Part shown: piece by piece, positions 59,601 through 64,000 of the stretch | Position numbering within the stretch: position 1 is the stretch's first letter | Layout of the letters: each line of letters opens with the position of its first letter | Source of the DNA: Anoplopoma fimbria | Taxonomy: Eukaryota > Chordata > Actinopteri > Perciformes > Anoplopomatidae | Reading direction: 5' to 3' | NCBI RefSeq assembly: GCF_027596085.1 | Contig: NW_026553742.1 | Location: 1-64,000, forward strand | Length of the DNA: 64,000 nt | Translations under genes and position numbers: made by a program | Notes under the pieces: generated by a model | Databases searched by the model: none | Told to the model about the DNA's origin: nothing | The model's input: only the letters and a program-made list of their open reading frames with translations

Positions 59601-62600
59601 GTCGTTTCAGAGTCTTTTCATCTCTGAAAAGAGTACAACCTTAGATAGAATACAGAATTTCTGAATTTATTTTTGCTATGGAGGTTGTGCAATTGCAAAC
59701 ATTGAATCTCTGCAAAAAAGAAAAAAGAAAAAGACATTTGATAAAGCACATCAGTATTATGATTCAAAAAGCCCTGCCAGACTTTGACAAGACTTTGGGG
59801 ATAGGATCAAGACACATATCTGATGCCTTTAGAGAGAACTAGTTAACAATTTTGCACAGTGGGTCATTCAGGCAGATAATTCAAGGCCAGCCTACCTTCA
59901 GTGTATTTTGAATGTGTTATAGCAACTCTCAAATCTCCACTTTCTACCAGAAATGTATCAAAGCCAAGAACGAGGCGAGAATGCGTTAGAAGTTTGGCGT
60001 CTGGGCCTGAATGCTAAGTCAAATCCACCAGACCTGGAAGCCTCTCCGAGCCGCCGTGTCCCTGGCTCGCCATCTCCACCCAGGGAAAAATTTAATGGTC
60101 CATTTTACTCACCACAGCCGTCTGGCATGGGTACGACATTGTAATGGAGATGTAAAAATGTTGCATGGAATGGCTGTTAGGAAATGTATAGGCGCCATAA
60201 AATCGTTCCCGTATTCCATTAAAAGGGCGATACAGAGCCAATGTTTTATCGATGAATATTGTCCTGCTACAGTAACAAGCCCGGTCCCAGGGTACCAATA
60301 CAGAAGGCCTCGGTCTAAACAGTTATGGCCCTTGACTTGCTGGGAAAAGCGCCGCCAACACTACAGTGCAGGCAGGACGCATGAAGGCAAACTGTTCATT
60401 TTAATGCCAGGAGTAAGACCAGGCATGAATACTAATGCTGTACTGTTACGCTAACCAAAACAACATCATTACACCGTTTTATTTCATGCCAACTTTGACG
60501 ACAACAACTTTATGACGAATTTGAAGACATTCTCTTTATATCCGTAGGTATGACTTGCTTTCAAAGCAGTCTACAGATGATGTATTCCTCTCCAGGGTAG
60601 TTTTCTTTTTTCTGAAGGTAATTTAATGAACATTTTGTTTTTAAATCACTTATGTTGAACTCTGAAATCTATTTTCCTAACCTAACTAAATTTATCCTAT
60701 CATTTTTCTTCAAATAAAACTTTGGTGAAAGTTGATTATAGAAGATTTTGCTCTTAAGTTTCCACCTTTTGATGTCATATGTTGGGGAGTTTTTACAAAC
60801 CCTTTCCCCGCTCCGTCGTCATCCTCTCATGCACCTCTATCTTTTCCACTTGCCCTGTCTGGCATTCACAAATTTCAGTCATATTACACCAATCAACCTC
60901 CCTCCTCCTGTTCAACAGACCAATCGAAAGTTTCATGTGCATTTGCCACTAGTCTGTACTTTCTGACCCTGCTCATCGTCAATTTCTCTCTCCTTCTTCA
61001 CCAACCACAGTAACTTCCTGGCTGCCTGACAGTAACCAGGAACCCAAATCTCTGCCTGTTTACATTCAGAGAACATCCGACTCAAAAAAACAGCAGGTCA
61101 GTGGATCTGAAGGGCCTTAAATCTTAGCAGAGCATCTGGTAAGTGTAACTTGTGTCACAACGGGTCTATTTTTGCCAGAACAGCTCACTTGTGTGAATCA
61201 TGACATGTCCTTGTGAATGTATGTAAATACCAATGCTTATTGTCAATAATTAATCATCGACAAGTAAATATTTAACACTTCAATACATTGGTTATAAACT
61301 TATAGCAAAGCTAGTTTTATTTTTTTAATGCTACATATTTCCTTCTGCTAAAACACATTCTCGTAAACCACAGCTTGGTCAGTCTTGGTGCATCAGTTTT
61401 GGACATGTCAGGGATGGCGTGTCAATATAGGCTCCGTTTCAGGCAATAAAAGCACTTAGTGAGGGTTAGGAAAAGAGAGTCGTAAACTGAGCACAGACCT
61501 CCAGGTTCAGCTTTGACCCTCTGTGCTTACCGTGGTTGTGCGTGAACAGCTTTCCTCAGCATCGAGGGCTTATAACGGGTGCAATCAATTTTGGACTCAC
61601 CTCTGAGTGTCTTAGATGATCAGGTTAAAGTGTTGGCTTGTTTACAAATGGTGGTCTGGTGGTCAGACTGCATCTAGCCCATCGCATTTTATTGTTTGTT
61701 GCCTTGTTCCTTGTGTGTAGTGTTTTCATAACCAATAAATCAGAACAAAGACAGAAGGAAAAAGAGTCCTCCATATATCCTACTAGCCTACCGCCCTCTT
61801 TGCTCCATTCCCCTTTTTAGAATATTTCATCTCTTCTTTGTTCATTTATCCAACTCTTCCTGTCTCTTTTCCATTTCAGTCTTTGTCTTTTCTTGTGCAT
61901 TGTCTCTAAGTCAGTCCCATCCGTCACAGCTCAATTGTGCGTGTTCTTCCCGCATGTATTAGTAGTGTTGTTACACTGAATATAACAAAGGCATGAAGTC
62001 ACCATGCACAACAATGCTCATGGATTTTCTGGAATAACAGATTTATTCCATACATGTGAAACAATAAAATGTAGTAAATTGATACAATTTCTGTTAAAAT
62101 AATAATAATTTGTTAAATATCTTGCATGTTGTGTTCGAGGTGCTTGCTTTTGGTTTTGTGTCAAAGTCCCTTATGTCTTCTCTTGTTTCAACTTCCTCAA
62201 TGGTCTTTGGGAGGTTATTTAGCAATTTTCCACCCAACATTTGTTAGTACCAAGCACTCACACTTTTTTGACTCGAAAGGTTTCAACATTTGTACTTCTG
62301 CAGAAAACGTTAGATTCTTGATAGTCTACGTATATTAACAGCTTAGTTACAGGAAGTCAAGGAAGAGAGATACAGATTTTAGTTTATAGCTATGAGGCAA
62401 ACCCTGATTAAAAGATCCTCCACTAGGCTGGAACACCAGTATTACTCATATCCGTTTTAGCGCATAATTGCAGGTTTTTCAAAGATGGGGAAAACCCGCT
62501 AAAAATAGGCAATACACTCCTTTCGATTGCGAGGAGTGAAAGCCGTGCCATTGCACTGGCCTTTCCATTTTTCTTTCCTGGTATTACGGTTGACAGAAAG

Positions 62601-63000
62601 GAGGAACCGGCTGGCAATAGAAGCAGGGCTCACTGCCAAACAGAGAAAAAACAGATAAATGCCTGTGAGTTCTGCCAGGGTATTTGTCCAGGGAATGAAT
62701 GCCAATCCTAACCTTTCTCACCTAAGGCAAAAGCAGATGTTGCTGCATGTTTGGGTCTTTTTTTTATCCAGTGAGAAAGCATCTTAAGCGTGGTAAATCT
62801 TCTCTACCTTGCAGGAGCATATAGCACAGCGGTCAAAGATGGGCTTCCAGTCCTCTCCGTTGCGTCTGATTTCCTCTTCCTGTGGACAGTCGCCGCCGCA
62901 TCCCGGACCAGATGTGCACACACAGTCGTAGCCTCCCGGGAGGTTCACACACACACTGTCATTCCAGCAGGTGTGTGTCTGCAGACGCACTCATCAATGT
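56649..63000 (-). CDS. nell1: nell1, last four coding exons (gene continues beyond 64000)
   Basis: NELL1 is a secreted, multimodular glycoprotein (thrombospondin-like N-terminus, coiled coil, VWC and EGF-like modules) linked to bone and neural development. Exons here are 62808-63000, 59148-59324, 58562-58786 and 56649-56699, joined in phase 0. The protein runs from the last EGF-like module through VWC-type cysteine modules to the stop. CEYTAVAEGECCPRCVTDPC, LADNLLYDIRQTCQD and the end CLQNN fit NELL1 better than NELL2 (my recollection of both families). The N-terminal exons lie outside the window. The EGF exon has a one-base frame fault, described separately. The 3' UTR lies below 56649. Confidence 0.85.
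56700..58561 (-). other. nell1: nell1 last intron
   Basis: AT-rich intron. Two copies of a segment of about 75 bases (57133-57210 and 57626-57705, sharing AAAAAATAATTGTCT and TCAACTGGG-like blocks) lie in direct orientation. Confidence 0.75.
58562..58786 (-). CDS. nell1: nell1 VWC-module exon
   Basis: A 225-base phase-0 exon (75 codons), acceptor CACACAG, donor GTAAG|GTAAGC. Starts EGEVDCWPLVCPVLMCEYT, contains ECCPRC, and ends SPCTTCECK. It completes one VWC module and opens the next. Confidence 0.9.
59148..59324 (-). CDS. nell1: nell1 VWC-module exon
   Basis: A 177-base phase-0 exon (59 codons) with acceptor TTGTGCAG and donor CATG|GTCCGT. It is cysteine-dense: YCRRRPCDCADPDEDLFCCP, DNRPSSQCLDQSGRTLY and CQQCRC. 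This is the classic VWC spacing with CC pairs, and it follows directly on CSCK of the previous exon. Confidence 0.88.
59325..62807 (-). other. nell1: nell1 intron between the EGF and VWC exons
   Basis: About 3.5 kb. Contains a dispersed repeat at 61370-61480. A complex, GC-balanced segment at about 60060-60420 and another at 62400-62720 could be conserved non-coding sequence; this cannot be shown from one genome. Confidence 0.75.
61370..61480. repeat. Teleost dispersed repeat, copy 2
   Basis: CAGCTTGGTCAGT, TTTTGGACATGTCAGGGATG and GGTTAGGAAAAG match 53100-53290 in order. Confidence 0.6.
62808..63000 (-). CDS. nell1: nell1 EGF-like exon (frameshift inside)
   Basis: Acceptor TCTTCCAG, donor CAAG|GTAGAG. 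It starts (D)IDEC, then the rest of the EGF-like module (LQTHTCWNDSVCVNLPGGYD, CVCTSGPGCGGDC) is in another frame. It ends with the first VWC cysteines (DRCAICSCK). The two frames meet near 62983-62990; one added base restores the usual six residues between the first two EGF cysteines. Exon length 193 then becomes 194, giving correct phase to the next exon. Confidence 0.82.
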
Positions 63001-64000
63001 CTGGAAGACAAAGAGAAAAGCCATGGTTAATGAATGCTTACATGTCATTTGTAGGTATATTGTGTTTTCGTAAAAGTGTGTTTTTCAAACTCCTGTCAGT
63101 CTCAAAACAACACCAAGTGAGCTTTTCTCTGGAGGGGAAGGAGCTGGAAGAAGTGATGAACAGGATGTGAAGGGTAGGAAATTATCTTTTTTTTCTGTGA
63201 GTATGTAGAGAATGAACTGTGGGAATGTTTTTTTTTTTTTCTTCTGAACACCTTGTTAACAACCCATTAACAAACTGTAAGAGAGGATGTGATGATGGAC
63301 TCAATGATGGCTCAGTAGGACAGAACTGGAAGCTGTTGCTTGATACAGTATTTTCTAAGGAAGTAGGTGTTGATCATCTATTTTCAATTATTATCCCTAG
63401 ATAATAAGAATTGGCAGTGTTTAGCAGTGTTTAACAATTGAGAACATTCTTGAAGCCAAAGATCAATGACTTAGAGCAGGGAAAAAATATGTATTTTTCA
63501 AAGTAAGGTATTTAAAAAGTACACCTGGGCTGCATAAGTATCGTATTTAAACAATATCTTGGCGTACTGTGACATGAATACACAGTTGACAACCCTGTCT
63601 CCTGTCTCATTCACACTCATTTGCTTCCCAAATACAGTTTGTTTGAATCATAATTCCTGGCTGGATTATGTTCTCTGGCAATGATTTTTTCCAAGGTTGA
63701 CATTTGTCATTCAGAGCTGTAGAGTTGGGAAAAGCACATGTATTACAGCACGAGATGCACCCTTTACTAACTCTGTGGTAGATGTGGTACACATTTACTT
63801 GTAATTACATTTTCATTTTACATGTCCTCACATTATTATGGAGCCCGGCAGGTATCAGGTGTATTTATAATAGTGTGTATTGTGCACAAATGAATAATTC
63901 AGCCCTCAGGTCATGCCTTCAAATTCATTTTCATTCAGTTATTGCAATGGTATGAACTGAAATTAAAAGTTGTTTTGGTCAGTTAGGGATGAGCACCCAG
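63001..64000 (-). other. nell1: nell1 intron upstream of the EGF exon (partial)
   Basis: No exon recognised up to the window edge; T runs near 63187 and 63228. Confidence 0.6.

Noticed and set aside
56649..63000. Calling the EGF/VWC gene nell2
   Set aside because: The C-terminal CLQNN end and the LADN...YDIR...RLSG spacing fit NELL1 better than NELL2.

Overview
The window looks like a piece of a ray-finned (probably percomorph) fish genome. Evidence: spliced vertebrate exons with GT-AG introns, a clear C-terminal part of nell1, very long CA/TG microsatellites, L1 and hAT transposons, and teleost-type dispersed repeats. There are no bacterial-style operons. All calls are read from the sequence by eye; no search was run.

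Layout. (1) 1-3156, plus strand: a decayed member of a multicopy metazoan family with a PIN/FEN-like acidic core and a C-terminal CXC (tesmin/TSO1-like) cysteine motif, still carrying its last intron. (2) 4138-13343: an L1-type LINE on the minus strand (ORF1, ORF2, 12-bp target-site duplication), split by a hAT transposon (8527-12201, 8-bp duplication, ZMYM1-like transposase). (3) 13344-16366: AT-rich DNA with a ~100-bp direct repeat, then an 893-bp fold-back element. (4) 16366-28470, minus strand: the most interesting locus, one spliced gene whose exon phases can be followed end to end. It encodes a KMT5A-like SET domain, eleven tandemly amplified exons of a 24-residue repeat, zinc-binding motifs, a tyrosine-recombinase-like domain, and a basic C-terminal module, about 1,400 residues in all. 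It needs only one one-base correction. (5) 28471-56000: gene-poor DNA with two non-autonomous hAT elements that have clear terminal inverted repeats and 8-bp duplications, several dispersed repeat pairs and long dinucleotide arrays. (6) 56649-63000 and beyond, minus strand: the last four coding exons of nell1.

How the parts relate. The left half is a transposon-rich accessory region around the SET/recombinase gene. The right half is the quiet flank and 3' end of a conserved developmental secreted-protein gene. In the hAT transposase, L1 ORF2 and the SET/recombinase gene, every break whose homopolymer I could identify is a single missing base in that run. They may therefore be assembly errors rather than true lesions.
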